A stretch of 64,000 nucleotides of DNA. It comes from Chitinivibrionales bacterium. Its GTDB lineage: Bacteria > Fibrobacterota > Chitinivibrionia > Chitinivibrionales > WJKA01. Below, piece by piece: positions 35,323 through 44,252 of the stretch. The notes beneath the pieces are model-generated. The model was not told the DNA's origin. It saw only the letters and a list, made by a program, of their open reading frames with translations, and ran no database searches. The stretch is from assembly GCA_014728295.1 (NCBI GenBank), contig WJLW01000015.1, forward strand, positions 124,001-188,000, given 5' to 3'. The stretch's first letter is position 1; every line of letters starts with the position of its first letter. The position numbers and the translations under genes were made by a program.

Positions 35323-35856
35323 CTACTCTTCCCGCACCTCGGGCGAGCGCACTGCATAATTGCGTTTGTGAAGATATGCTCCCATGATCCAGGATGCCGC
35401 CACAACCAGGGGAAGTGAAACGAACAGTCTCACCAGGGTAAACTTGATTCCCAGAAACGACGCTTCAAAAACAGTCATTGGAATGCGACAGATGCCGGCG
35501 CAAGCCAGGTAGGTAAAGATAACGCCCAGCGCCGCTCCTTTTTTATACATGGCGTAGGCAAAAGGAAATGCTGCGTACAACCCGCCAACCGTAGTACCTG
35601 CCAGGCCGATTGCGAGCAGGTAGGCGCCGAAACCGGACCGACTGCCCAGGTAGCGTTCGACGGTCCTGCGCGGAATCCAGACTTCAAACAGCCCGATGAG
35701 AATAAACGCAAAGGGTACCAGCAGCAGCATCTGTTTGCCGAACAGAAAGAGACTGTCCACGACCCGCACGCCGCTATGCCTGCCCGAGGTAACCGACAGC
35801 AAAACAAATGCGACAAATGCCATGACAAATGCGATGAGGACGGTATGCTTTTTCAA
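35323..35856 (-). CDS. Permease half-protein (DUF318/ArsP-like), C-terminal partner
   Basis: A 177-residue membrane protein with about four or five helices. LGSRSGFGAYLLAIGLAGTT with GGLYAAFPFAYAMYKKGA is the repeated motif of PF03773 permeases. Its ATG overlaps the stop of the upstream half (ATGA). Together the two genes encode what is one polypeptide of about 300-350 residues in most members. Possible substrates in the family include organoarsenicals; here unknown. Confidence 0.75.
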   Translation of the reverse strand: MKKHTVLIAFVMAFVAFVLLSVTSGRHSGVRVVDSLFLFGKQMLLLVPFAFILIGLFEVWIPRRTVERYLGSRSGFGAYLLAIGLAGTTVGGLYAAFPFAYAMYKKGAALGVIFTYLACAGICRIPMTVFEASFLGIKFTLVRLFVSLPLVVAASWIMGAYLHKRNYAVRSPEVREE

Positions 35857-36344
35857 TGAAAGACCTCTCCAAAAGCGAGCCCGGTAGCCAGCGCCACCAG
35901 CAACGCAACAACCAGACCGATCGCATTGCGCACCAGAGCTACTTTCGTTCCCAGAAATGCCTGTTCCAGCGGTAGCGTCAAAACTCCCACCATCATCAAT
36001 GTGGAGGTAAAGGCTGAGATGACCATGTACAACACACCGCTGTCCCGCAAAATGCCCCCCAGCGGATAGGCCACAAATCCGGGCATAATGGCAACCGACC
36101 CGGCCAAAGCAGCTATCCCCGCCGCCAGCCAGCGATTCGAAGCACTTCCCAGGGCCTGCTCAACAATTGGTTCGGACAGCACTCCCAGCACAAACGAAGC
36201 GATAATCAGCACAATGATAAACATCGGCAAAATGCCGACGAAACGCTCATATGCCAATTGAAATGCCCGGATGGTTTTGCCCCGGTTGGCAATGAATGAA
36301 ATGATGACAAGTAGTAAGGTACCGATTTGAAAAGCGAATTTCAT
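35853..36344 (-). CDS. Permease half-protein (DUF318/ArsP-like), N-terminal partner
   Basis: A 163-residue membrane protein with about four helices. LGSASNRWLAAGIAALAGSV followed by PGFVAYPLGGILRDSGV mirrors the motif in the second half-gene, showing that the two genes are the two inverted or direct repeats of one permease. It probably forms a heterodimer with the downstream product. Confidence 0.75.
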   Translation of the reverse strand: MKFAFQIGTLLLVIISFIANRGKTIRAFQLAYERFVGILPMFIIVLIIASFVLGVLSEPIVEQALGSASNRWLAAGIAALAGSVAIMPGFVAYPLGGILRDSGVLYMVISAFTSTLMMVGVLTLPLEQAFLGTKVALVRNAIGLVVALLVALATGLAFGEVFH

Positions 36345-36757
36345 GCGAAAACCGGTTGCTGCTACAGTGAATTCGGGGAATTTAAGCGTTATAGCCCAAG
36401 CGTTGGCGGCTTAAGCAAAGACCATGCGAACCTGAGTAAACAATACTAAATGGCAGCCGGCCTGTCAAAGTGCGCTTGAAACCCCCGTGCAAAAGTTCGA
36501 GACGAAGAGTTTTGCGCGTATCTGCACGGGGTTCAGGACGAAAGTATTCTCTATTACGCAACGGGATCGACCGACGTATACCCGCTACGATGAAACATTA
36601 CCGGGTACGACGCATTACGCTAAAAGAAAAAAAGGCACGCTGGTCGTGCTTGATACAGCGCTATTGCGGCTGATTAAAAATACCGATGCCGGATTCTGCT
36701 ATAAAGCAAACAGCGCACGGGTAACAACGCGCCTGCCGCCGTATTCACATTCTGGAT
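36345..36757. other. Stretch of about 410 bases without a recognisable gene
   Basis: Lies between the permease pair and the SRPBCC gene. It contains a plus-strand open frame (36487-36798) with odd, basic composition, no ribosome site and no similarity I can name, overlapping the end of the next gene. It may be decayed sequence. Confidence 0.4.
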
Positions 36758-37222
36758 TCAGCCGGAAACTGATTTACTCTTTTCAACCGCGGCTTTAATA
36801 TCGTCAAGATCCCGCTTCAACGCTTTTTCGGTCGCCCCTTTGAACATGAAACCCATGAGCGCGTACATCAACCTTGCGCCGAACGTCTGCGGCGTGCCAT
36901 TAAAATCCATCGACAGGCCAACGCCGTTGTCCTGTTGGGCGATTGAGAGTTTCGACTGGTAGACCGAACCATGACTCTCGGCGCGGGTTTGATAATATTG
37001 CGGTTCCGCGGCATCCGTAATCCACATCACTTCCGTAGCCGTCTTGCCGAAAAGCGTGCGGGTTTCGCGCCACTTCAAGCCGACCAGGCCCGACTCCGGT
37101 TTTTCCAGAATCTCGATTTTTTCGATCCCGGAGATGGTTTCGGCGGATTGTTCAATTCCCGTGATGACATTCCACACATCCTCTTTGCTCGCGTTGATGG
37201 TGACACTTACTGAAATGCGCAT
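36758..37222 (-). CDS. SRPBCC (START/Bet v1-like) family protein
   Basis: A 154-residue protein from ATG 37222, which has AAAGGAGAG at ideal distance; the frame six codons longer is less likely. The start ISVSVTINASKEDVWNVITG is the first strand and helix of the SRPBCC fold, and the long C-terminal helix (GATEKALKRDLDDIKAAVEK) closes the hydrophobic pocket. The family binds lipids or polyketides; many short bacterial members are of unknown role. Confidence 0.85.
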   Translation of the reverse strand: MRISVSVTINASKEDVWNVITGIEQSAETISGIEKIEILEKPESGLVGLKWRETRTLFGKTATEVMWITDAAEPQYYQTRAESHGSVYQSKLSIAQQDNGVGLSMDFNGTPQTFGARLMYALMGFMFKGATEKALKRDLDDIKAAVEKSKSVSG

Positions 37223-37353
37223 ACCGGCTCTCCTTTCCATCTGGATTCAAGGTGAAGCAATTCCTGTTTGAGCGTGTACGTGTGAAGAAATCTCCAGAAT
37301 AAATTAATTTCAAACAGGAAAAGAGTAAATCGCCCGCACGCCACGAAGGGTAA

Positions 37354-38157
37354 TTATTTCAGGGTAATTTTTTCGAAATCTTCGGGATAGACAAATTTCT
37401 CGCGGGGATGCACGAATTTACCCTCAATGGCCCCGGGCCGGTCAAAGTAGACGGCGTTGCAGTGAGCGACATTTATCAGATACTGCTTGCCGGCACGCAG
37501 CTTGATTGTGTAATCGTGCTTTGACACCCCGCCCGAAGCCGTCGGAGTACGCTGCTCGTAGACCAGATCGCCAACCGGCAGATTGTAGGTGAGGGCATAG
37601 AACCGGCGTCCCGAATAGTAGAGCGAGTCGTAGAGCATCACTCCGGCCAGGTGCTCCTCAAATTTGTCAAGCTCCTGTGTGCCGATGATGAACCTGCCGT
37701 GCAGGACATCAAGCCAGGCATAGAATTTATCAAGCACCGCCGTGCGTTCAGAAACGGTCTTGCCCTTGTCGGTCAGCCAGAACAGAATCGTGAAATCGGC
37801 GCGCTCTTTGGGGTCGGGTGCGCCTTTTTTCAGCTTGCCGACGAGCACGATGGAATAGGTACTGTCCTCCATATAGCCCACGTCAATCACCTGAAAGCCC
37901 GGCAGCAGCACCGCCGCGGCCTGTGATTCAACATAGTCAAACACCACCTTGAAATTTTCCACCGTCGTTTTCGAGTTGACGGACATTCCCGCCTTCTCGC
38001 AGGCCTGGCGCTTGGCATCCAGAATTGCTTCCATGCGGTCTTTCTGAGCGCCGTCCCTGTTATTATCGCTGATGCCCTTGACGGAAATGTCGATGACATC
38101 CTGACTCGCTGCTATTCCCGACAGACAGAGTAATGCGATGAGTGCCGATGCGCGCAT
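37354..38157 (-). CDS. Exported protein of unknown function
   Basis: A 267-residue protein from ATG 38157, preceded by GGGGGG. Residues 1-19 are a signal peptide cleaved near ASQ. The mature part has RMEAILDAKRQACEKAGMSV near residue 45, similar to the helix seen in LPP20/flagellar-assembly-type periplasmic proteins, then a beta-rich C-terminal half. I cannot name the family with confidence. Confidence 0.65.
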   Translation of the reverse strand: MRASALIALLCLSGIAASQDVIDISVKGISDNNRDGAQKDRMEAILDAKRQACEKAGMSVNSKTTVENFKVVFDYVESQAAAVLLPGFQVIDVGYMEDSTYSIVLVGKLKKGAPDPKERADFTILFWLTDKGKTVSERTAVLDKFYAWLDVLHGRFIIGTQELDKFEEHLAGVMLYDSLYYSGRRFYALTYNLPVGDLVYEQRTPTASGGVSKHDYTIKLRAGKQYLINVAHCNAVYFDRPGAIEGKFVHPREKFVYPEDFEKITLK

Positions 38158-38209
38158 TTGCCCCCCAGTGTGAAGTATGATTGTCAATAGAAATTACATG
38201 TTTGTCTCT

Positions 38210-38350
38210 CCCCCCGGCATTGTCATGCACGATCTGGAAATATTTTCCCAATCCCTTCTCTCCAGGGATAAACGTAGATTTTCCAGTGCCTCTCATGCCG
38301 AACAGGAATAAACTGCAGTTCTTTGCACGTTGTAGCCGGCGCTCATACAT
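38210..38350 (-). pseudogene. N-terminal fragment of an AAA_14/DUF4143-type ATPase
   Basis: The minus strand from 38350 encodes MYERRLQ...SLFLFGMRGTGKSTF, the typical start of these DNA-associated AAA ATPases with its Walker A motif. Similarity stops after about 40 residues and the frame runs into the exported-protein gene upstream region. Only the P-loop end survives. Confidence 0.6.
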
Positions 38351-38746
38351 GATGAAGTATTAATTATGGTGAGAAATAATATAGCATACGCTTCGAATTT
38401 ATCGGATATATTCGAAGTTTATTCCGAGCGCCGCTTGGCCAGCAATACGATGATTTGAACTGGGGCAAAACAGTTATCACATCAAAATTGCGACTCCGGA
38501 TATTGCCGCTCAGGTCTTTCACGGGTAACGAAAATGTGTCGCCAAATGTCAGCGAATGCAACTAAAATTCAGTATATTCGCGACAGTGCCGCTATAATAA
38601 CTAGCTCGCGTCAGCCATGAAATATTTTATTTGTTGATCGGCAAAAAAGCGCCTTGAAGGGTTCAGCAAAACAAGGGGTAACGCAGCTAAATATCAGAGA
38701 CCATGGTTCACTTCACCTATTTTCCCAACAAAAGGAGCTCTCAGCA

Positions 38747-39607
38747 ATGAGTATCACACAGATTCGCCTCTCAAAGGTCATTTCACTTTCAGGACTGACT
38801 CTTTCAACGATGCTGCTTTATTTCTGTGCAAACGAGCCGGCTTCATCAAACAGCACCGCCCCTCAGAATTCCTCAATCAGCGAAATTACGCGGCTCAAAA
38901 GCGTAAACAATACCGCCCCCGAATTCACAGCAATTGATGACAAAACGGTTACCGCCTATGACGAACTGTCCGTTTCCCTCGAAGCGACCGATGCGGATGG
39001 TGATCAATTGACTTTCAGCATAACCGGCGGTCCTTCAGCGGCAAAAATCGAGAATAACAAGTTCATCTGGACGCCGGATCGCAATGATATCGGGGAAACA
39101 GATATTTCTCTCAAGGTTACCGACGGAACGGATGATGCTGCGCAGCAGTTCAAAGTTATCGTTGAAACGGTTACGGTACCGCGTTGCAGTGTCATTGTTT
39201 TCCTCAGTCCCCGCAAAGACGAGGTTTACAAAGTTGGCGATACGCTGAAAATAGTCTGGGCCCGGCAAACAGACCTCACGATTAAAAGCGGCGTTATGAT
39301 CGAGTTTACTATCGACTTTTTCGACATGGTGAATTTACTTAACCAAAGAATTAAGGATACCGATGCTGACTATGTCGGCAATATCGGTGAATACAAATGG
39401 GTAATTCCGGAAGAGTTGACCACCGACCCCAGTGATCCGCCCATCAGCACAGTCAGCGATGAAGCATATATAAACATAGAAACCTACTATCACATAGATC
39501 CATCATGCGGTTTGGAAGAAGGAGCTACTTCCAATGTTTACCGCTTCACCGATCCGTTTAAGATTGTTCCCGAAGGATCATCGCATATCAAAAACTACCC
39601 CCGGTAA
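38747..39607 (+). CDS. Exported Ig/cadherin-like domain protein
   Basis: A 286-residue protein from ATG 38747 with AAAGGAG upstream. A hydrophobic signal spans residues about 8-27 and ends in LLYFC, possibly a loose lipobox. Residues about 60-145 form an Ig/cadherin-like domain (APEFTAIDDKTVTAYDELSV, ATDADGDQLTFSITGGP); residues about 155-280 hold a second beta-sandwich with YKVGDTLKIVWARQT, similar to Kre9/KNH-like surface domains. Probably a surface lipoprotein. Confidence 0.7.
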   Translation: MSITQIRLSKVISLSGLTLSTMLLYFCANEPASSNSTAPQNSSISEITRLKSVNNTAPEFTAIDDKTVTAYDELSVSLEATDADGDQLTFSITGGPSAAKIENNKFIWTPDRNDIGETDISLKVTDGTDDAAQQFKVIVETVTVPRCSVIVFLSPRKDEVYKVGDTLKIVWARQTDLTIKSGVMIEFTIDFFDMVNLLNQRIKDTDADYVGNIGEYKWVIPEELTTDPSDPPISTVSDEAYINIETYYHIDPSCGLEEGATSNVYRFTDPFKIVPEGSSHIKNYPR

Positions 39608-39622
39608 TGCCAATTGTCTTTT

Positions 39623-39651
39623 CGGGGAGCGGCACCACGCCCGGCTCCCCG
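39623..39651. terminator. Hairpin between convergent genes
   Basis: CGGGGAGC pairs with GCTCCCCG around a 13-base loop. No clear T-run on either strand. It lies between the Ig-like protein gene and the end of the second double hydrolase gene. Confidence 0.4.
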
Positions 39652-39685
39652 GCTTACCGATACGCAAACCAGCAGCGTCGCCCCG

Positions 39686-41845
39686 TTATTCATCCGGGTG
39701 GTACTGATCTTTCCTCGGATTCATGAACGAATCCCACTCGAACAAAAAGGCCCCCTGACGCAGCTCGGATTCGGGACGATCGGTTACCTTGATAAATGAT
39801 TTCACCCGGGTTCCATCGGGCCAGTAGCCGCAGAATGTCTGCGCCGCGCCCCCATTTCCCAGGGCGACTTTCTTTGCCGCCGCCGAGCCGGTAAATGCAT
39901 AATCCATCAACGCATCAAGCGGGCGCCAGATTCCGTAAAAGTCAACCACATTCGTTTCGTCGGCGTCTTGAGACTGGGGAGCGTCGTGGTCGGCGTCAAT
40001 TTCGCAGCCATCACTGACGGCATCCGCAAGAGTAATGTAATCCTTTTCGGTGGGGCTGATATTGAGCGAATAGAAAAAGTCTTCGGCAATGCGCGTGTCC
40101 ATGCGGCGATCGCCTTTGTATGACTGCACGATGAGTTTGGCGTGGGCGGGGAAGCTGTCGAATTGCTGCTGCTCCACCCGGAATGAATACCACGGCGCCA
40201 TGATGAACAGCGCCAGTCCTTTGGCGCCCCAGCCCCGATTGTGTGCATATTCCCAGCCTATTGCCGGTACGGCTCCCCCACCGTATGAGTGGCCCAGCAG
40301 GGCCAGGCGTGTCGTATCGACTTTATTGATTACCAGCTCGAGTCCGTTTTTAAATCCCAACAGCATTACCCGATAGCGCAATTCGTGATCGAAAATGCTG
40401 CTGTAATTATAGGTTGTAAAGATAAGGATATTGCCCCGGCTGACAATATGATCGATCAGCGAGCGATAAAAAGCGGTTGACGGTTTCCACAATGCGGGAG
40501 CAAACAATACGACGGGGAACGGCCCCTCATCTTCAGCAGGATAGACCACGTGAATATTGGCGTCACCCAGACCCGGATGCGGAAACAAACGTTCGAGATG
40601 CGTGAAGGGGCCGTTGGAACCGTAGCCGGTGTCAATCAATGCAACGCGGCAGGGATCGGCTTGTCCGTGCTGGTCACTGTCCTCGGCGCCTCCCTTGTCA
40701 GTGTCTTCATTCTCCTCTTTCGTGCTCCGAACGTGCTTTTTAAACCAGTGCATACGCAGATAGTTGCGTATGGTAAGCTCTTCTTTTGCGCCCGCAGAAG
40801 CGCTTACAAATTCCAGCTCCCTGCTGCTCAGCCGCGGATTGACATGATTGAGCCAGAAATTGTTATAATAAGCCTGCGGTTGCGGCATGGGCGGGCGATC
40901 ACCGGCATAGAGCGGTTGCAGAGAATCTGTTTCGTTCCACAGCCCCATAAAGCGTTGATCGGGATTGCCATTGCCCAGCGCGATACTTTTTGCCTGCGAC
41001 GAACCGGTAAATGCGTAATCAACCAGTGCGTCAAGCAAACGCCAGATACCGTTATAGTCGAGGAAATTCACGTTTTTTCCGTGCTTGCGCGCACCATTGG
41101 GCGTGCTGTGATCGGCGGTGAGGATATAGTCGGGGTGCGTGGAATCGCTGTGCAGGATGATGAAATCCTTCTCATCGGAGGGGATGCCGATCGTGTGAAA
41201 TATGTCCTTTGCGATACGCGGGTCATTGACGTTGTCGTGCTCGAACACCTGCACGATCAGCTTGACATATGCCGGAAACGACAGCAGTTGTTTATGCGTA
41301 ATTTCATGACAATACCAGGGCGCCATCATATACATCACTGCCCCCTGCAACCCCCATTTCCGTTCGATAAAAATCTTCCAGGCAAATGCGGGTATGGCGC
41401 CGGCGCCGTACGAGTGCCCGATGATACCGACGTGTGACGTATCATATTCGCTGCGCCAGGCGACCAGGCCGGTATCAAATCCAGTCCACATCTGCTTATA
41501 CGCTTTTTGAGGATCGGTGAAGCCGACCGACGCCTTAAAAGGAGCATAGAGCACGGCATTGCCATTACTCACAAGAAAACTGATAATAGCCAGGTAATGC
41601 CGCGGCTCACGTGCAGCGATGCCGGGACAAAAAAGAAACAGCGGCGGGTTCAGGGTATCGGCGTCAGGCCTGAAAAAGTAAACCGAATCTTCAGCCAGTT
41701 GCGGATGAGCAATGCTGTTGCGACGCATATCATACTCACCCCAACTGCCATAGCCGTGCGCCGGCGGCAGCATGGTAGTTTGATCCAAAGATAAACTTGC
41801 CGCCTGCGCGCACAAAAAAATCAGCGCTGGAATGATTGTCCGCAT
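39686..41845 (-). CDS. Secreted protein with two tandem alpha/beta-hydrolase domains (paralogue)
   Basis: 719 residues from ATG 41845 (a GTG lies one codon earlier). A signal peptide covers residues 1-17. As in the protein at 33155, two hydrolase domains follow each other, with elbows GHSYGAG in the first and GHSYGGG in the second, each after a (D)T(S/T)(H/R) stretch and followed by APWY. An acidic linker (KEENEDTDKGGAEDSDQHGQ) separates the halves. Both halves end with the GNG...F(M/C)G unit. It is read towards the other double hydrolase with four small genes between. Confidence 0.82.
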   Translation of the reverse strand: MRTIIPALIFLCAQAASLSLDQTTMLPPAHGYGSWGEYDMRRNSIAHPQLAEDSVYFFRPDADTLNPPLFLFCPGIAAREPRHYLAIISFLVSNGNAVLYAPFKASVGFTDPQKAYKQMWTGFDTGLVAWRSEYDTSHVGIIGHSYGAGAIPAFAWKIFIERKWGLQGAVMYMMAPWYCHEITHKQLLSFPAYVKLIVQVFEHDNVNDPRIAKDIFHTIGIPSDEKDFIILHSDSTHPDYILTADHSTPNGARKHGKNVNFLDYNGIWRLLDALVDYAFTGSSQAKSIALGNGNPDQRFMGLWNETDSLQPLYAGDRPPMPQPQAYYNNFWLNHVNPRLSSRELEFVSASAGAKEELTIRNYLRMHWFKKHVRSTKEENEDTDKGGAEDSDQHGQADPCRVALIDTGYGSNGPFTHLERLFPHPGLGDANIHVVYPAEDEGPFPVVLFAPALWKPSTAFYRSLIDHIVSRGNILIFTTYNYSSIFDHELRYRVMLLGFKNGLELVINKVDTTRLALLGHSYGGGAVPAIGWEYAHNRGWGAKGLALFIMAPWYSFRVEQQQFDSFPAHAKLIVQSYKGDRRMDTRIAEDFFYSLNISPTEKDYITLADAVSDGCEIDADHDAPQSQDADETNVVDFYGIWRPLDALMDYAFTGSAAAKKVALGNGGAAQTFCGYWPDGTRVKSFIKVTDRPESELRQGAFLFEWDSFMNPRKDQYHPDE

Positions 41846-41912
41846 CACCCGGTCTGTCCAGGTTGGTGAATGTAGATGAGTTATGAAAATACGCTACGGG
41901 GTGATAAATAGA

Positions 41913-43799
41913 TTAACGTAACAATAATATTGTTCTAATTCCGGCTGATTCGGCCCGGGAACCTGAAAGGCCTGATTTCCGCATCAGGTGGACAAGCAGA
42001 ATACTGCCGGCACGTTGCCGGGGCAATTCCAGAGCAATAGCATTCGAATGCTCGATAATCGCAGTCGTAGCAACAAGCCGTCCGGAAAGTGTGTGCACCG
42101 AAATCGCCGCTGCGTCGGAAGGAATGTTCTGGATGGTGAGCATGCCGGAATGTAGTCGCGCCGAAAGCAGCACGGGCGAATTTCGCAACGCTGCAAATTC
42201 GTCGGCATGCCGGGTAATGTTTTGCTCTGCCTTGTGCAAAACAAAACCGGTGAGCACGGATCGGTTGCCCGAGCTAACGGCTACCCGCGATTTCACAGCA
42301 GTTCCAGGGGCAATCTTTTGTGCAACAGCATAACAGGAACCTTCACCGGTGGCTTCAATCAGCTCGGAGAAATCTTCATGAAAAGCGAAACCCGCGTCGG
42401 TACTACCGTTTATTACCGATGCCAGCACCATGTCTCCTGTATCATTTGTCAACATTCCGGTTTCGAGCGAGGTTGTTTGCGCCGAAGACGAACCGGTTTC
42501 ACCGGTTAGAGTCGATTGATCGACATTCTGGTAAAGGCAGCTTAGAATGGCGGGCGATTTGGTCGGGCTTGCGGACCAGGAAAGGGAAATCGCAGGGTCC
42601 GATGCGCGTCTAATGCCGGTATCGTTCAGCACGTAGAAGGCAATGAAAGCGCTGTTGCCTCCGTCAATTATCGAATCGGTGATTACCGGCCTCATTTCCT
42701 CCCCACCGTAGGTAACACCGCTCAAGGACGGGACAACGTCGCTTTCCACGCCCACGGCTACGACCAGCGCCCGATTGCTTCCGTCAACGGCCCGATGCGC
42801 AGCGCCTTTGCGCCAACCGTCAAGTATCGCAACATCATCGCGGCTCTCCTTGACCTCAAGATAAAAATTCCAGTCCCGGTACGTATCGACATCGGGATAG
42901 CCATCGCTGGTGGGCGACAGCTCATAGCGCGCAGCACCGGCCGCAAACATGGCCTCGGGAATTAAGTGCGGCTGCGGGGTCGCCCCCGGGATCATAGTGG
43001 GCGGCAACGTCCCATCGCCTTCGCGCCGGATGCTGAATCCACCGGCATACGGCGTCAAATCTACCGTCAGGTCGGGCGGTTCTTTGGCGCTTGCAAAGTT
43101 CTCCATGCTGATGCCGATGCGGCACTGGTCTTCATAGAGCGGCCCGAAATCGGTAGGATTGGTAAAGCCGAGCATAAACGCATAGCGATGACCGGATTTC
43201 AGTTCGATCTCATGCTCCCCGGTAAAATCACAGCGTACATAAGCCAGTTTTCCGGCAGTGCCGCTCGGATACGTCGGCGCAATATCGGGAAAAGTTGCCC
43301 CGTGAGCCACGCCGATAGAGGTAAAGGTGATGTTTTCAAAGTAGTCATCGCAACGATGCATTTTCTGTCCTACCCCGAATCCGTGCGCCGGCTCCGAGCC
43401 ATAGGGCGTACCGTTGTCGTTAATGGTCGGTGTTCCGGTAATTTCGAAAAGCTGCATGAACATGGGCTGACCAATTGCGTTTTTAAAAACAGCTTTCGAA
43501 CTGTTACTCGTGCGAATTATAACGGCGTCGAGAACGCAGTCTTTGGTCGCGGTGAAAGTTTGTCCGCAGTCGCGGCTGCGCTGGTAATAACCTTTATCCT
43601 TCCATTGAGGCGCTTCATTGTTGCGAACCGACATAACCCCGTCTCCCCTGTACGCTTTTTCGGCATAAATGTCGGTTGACCAGGTGTTACGGGCATAGTT
43701 CTTGCCGAGGTTGTTCATGGTAAGATCGGCATATATCACGCTTGCCATTAAAGCTGTGCCCAATAGCGTCATCATGCCGTACTGAATATTTCCACGCAT
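41913..43799 (-). CDS. Large secreted protein with C-terminal sorting-like domain
   Basis: 628 residues from ATG 43799 (GGAGC upstream); the longer frame would start with GTG at 43829. Residues 1-25 are a signal peptide. The middle is beta-rich and unrecognised. The C-terminal 80 residues (LHSGMLTIQNIPSDAAAISV, HTLSGRLVATT) resemble the sorting domain of type IX secreted proteins. It is probably a surface or secreted protein of the same group as the sialidases next door. Confidence 0.65.
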   Translation of the reverse strand: MRGNIQYGMMTLLGTALMASVIYADLTMNNLGKNYARNTWSTDIYAEKAYRGDGVMSVRNNEAPQWKDKGYYQRSRDCGQTFTATKDCVLDAVIIRTSNSSKAVFKNAIGQPMFMQLFEITGTPTINDNGTPYGSEPAHGFGVGQKMHRCDDYFENITFTSIGVAHGATFPDIAPTYPSGTAGKLAYVRCDFTGEHEIELKSGHRYAFMLGFTNPTDFGPLYEDQCRIGISMENFASAKEPPDLTVDLTPYAGGFSIRREGDGTLPPTMIPGATPQPHLIPEAMFAAGAARYELSPTSDGYPDVDTYRDWNFYLEVKESRDDVAILDGWRKGAAHRAVDGSNRALVVAVGVESDVVPSLSGVTYGGEEMRPVITDSIIDGGNSAFIAFYVLNDTGIRRASDPAISLSWSASPTKSPAILSCLYQNVDQSTLTGETGSSSAQTTSLETGMLTNDTGDMVLASVINGSTDAGFAFHEDFSELIEATGEGSCYAVAQKIAPGTAVKSRVAVSSGNRSVLTGFVLHKAEQNITRHADEFAALRNSPVLLSARLHSGMLTIQNIPSDAAAISVHTLSGRLVATTAIIEHSNAIALELPRQRAGSILLVHLMRKSGLSGSRAESAGIRTILLLR

Positions 43800-43930
43800 A
43801 ACGTTTGCTCCACAGATAAAGGGAGACACTTTCCCTTAAAAGTAAGTTTTGAGCGGGAAGCAGTGGTAAGAAATTAACTATGAAAATAACCTGCTGCCGC
43901 TAATATTAAATTCAACTCAGTGCAGATTAT

Positions 43931-44078
43931 TCATTTCACCTGCCGCACGCTGTTGCGCTCAACAATGAAGCCAGATTCCGTGCGCTTGCTCTGTGTTGTC
44001 ATATCGGAGAATGAATAGGGCCGCATAAAAAAATCAAAGAGCATCGTCCCGGTGGCTTCGTAATCAAAGCTGTAACAA
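43931..44078 (-). pseudogene. C-terminal fragment of a GntR/LacI hybrid regulator
   Basis: The minus-strand frame ending in TGA at 43931 encodes YSFDYEATGTMLFDFFMRP and GFIVERNSVRQVK, the typical last 45 residues of a LacI-type ligand-binding domain. Upstream the frame meets the inverted-repeat element at 44082 and nothing of the regulator remains beyond it. Fourth copy of the regulator type seen at 49-52 kb. Confidence 0.65.
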
Positions 44079-44081
44079 TTG

Positions 44082-44231
44082 GGGACGGACTATCCATGGT
44101 TGCCAATTATCGCCGGCCAGCCTTTGTGCGATCCGCCTATTTCAATCTCACTTTCATTATCAAGTACTCCTGAGCTTGTCGGCTGTTTTTTATCCATTCC
44201 CTCTGATAAAAACCTAAGATAGTCCGTCCCT
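44082..44231. mobile_element. 150-bp element with 13-bp terminal inverted repeats (MITE-like)
   Basis: GGGACGGACTATC at 44083-44095 is matched exactly and inverted by GATAGTCCGTCCC at 44218-44230. The left end directly breaks the regulator fragment. No transposase fits inside; only a short remnant frame is seen. The ends resemble the short inverted termini of small non-autonomous insertion elements. A target duplication is not clear. Confidence 0.5.
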
Positions 44232-44252
44232 AATATACGGCACCACGACGGC

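Noticed and set aside
36487-36798. 103-codon plus-strand frame between the permease pair and the SRPBCC gene
   Set aside because: No ribosome site, odd composition, overlaps the 3' end of the SRPBCC gene; no similarity seen.
40550-41437. 295-codon plus-strand frame opposite the second double hydrolase
   Set aside because: Shadow of the hydrolase gene; no independent signal.
42966-43679. 237-codon plus-strand frame opposite the large secreted protein gene
   Set aside because: Shadow frame without ribosome site or recognisable domain.
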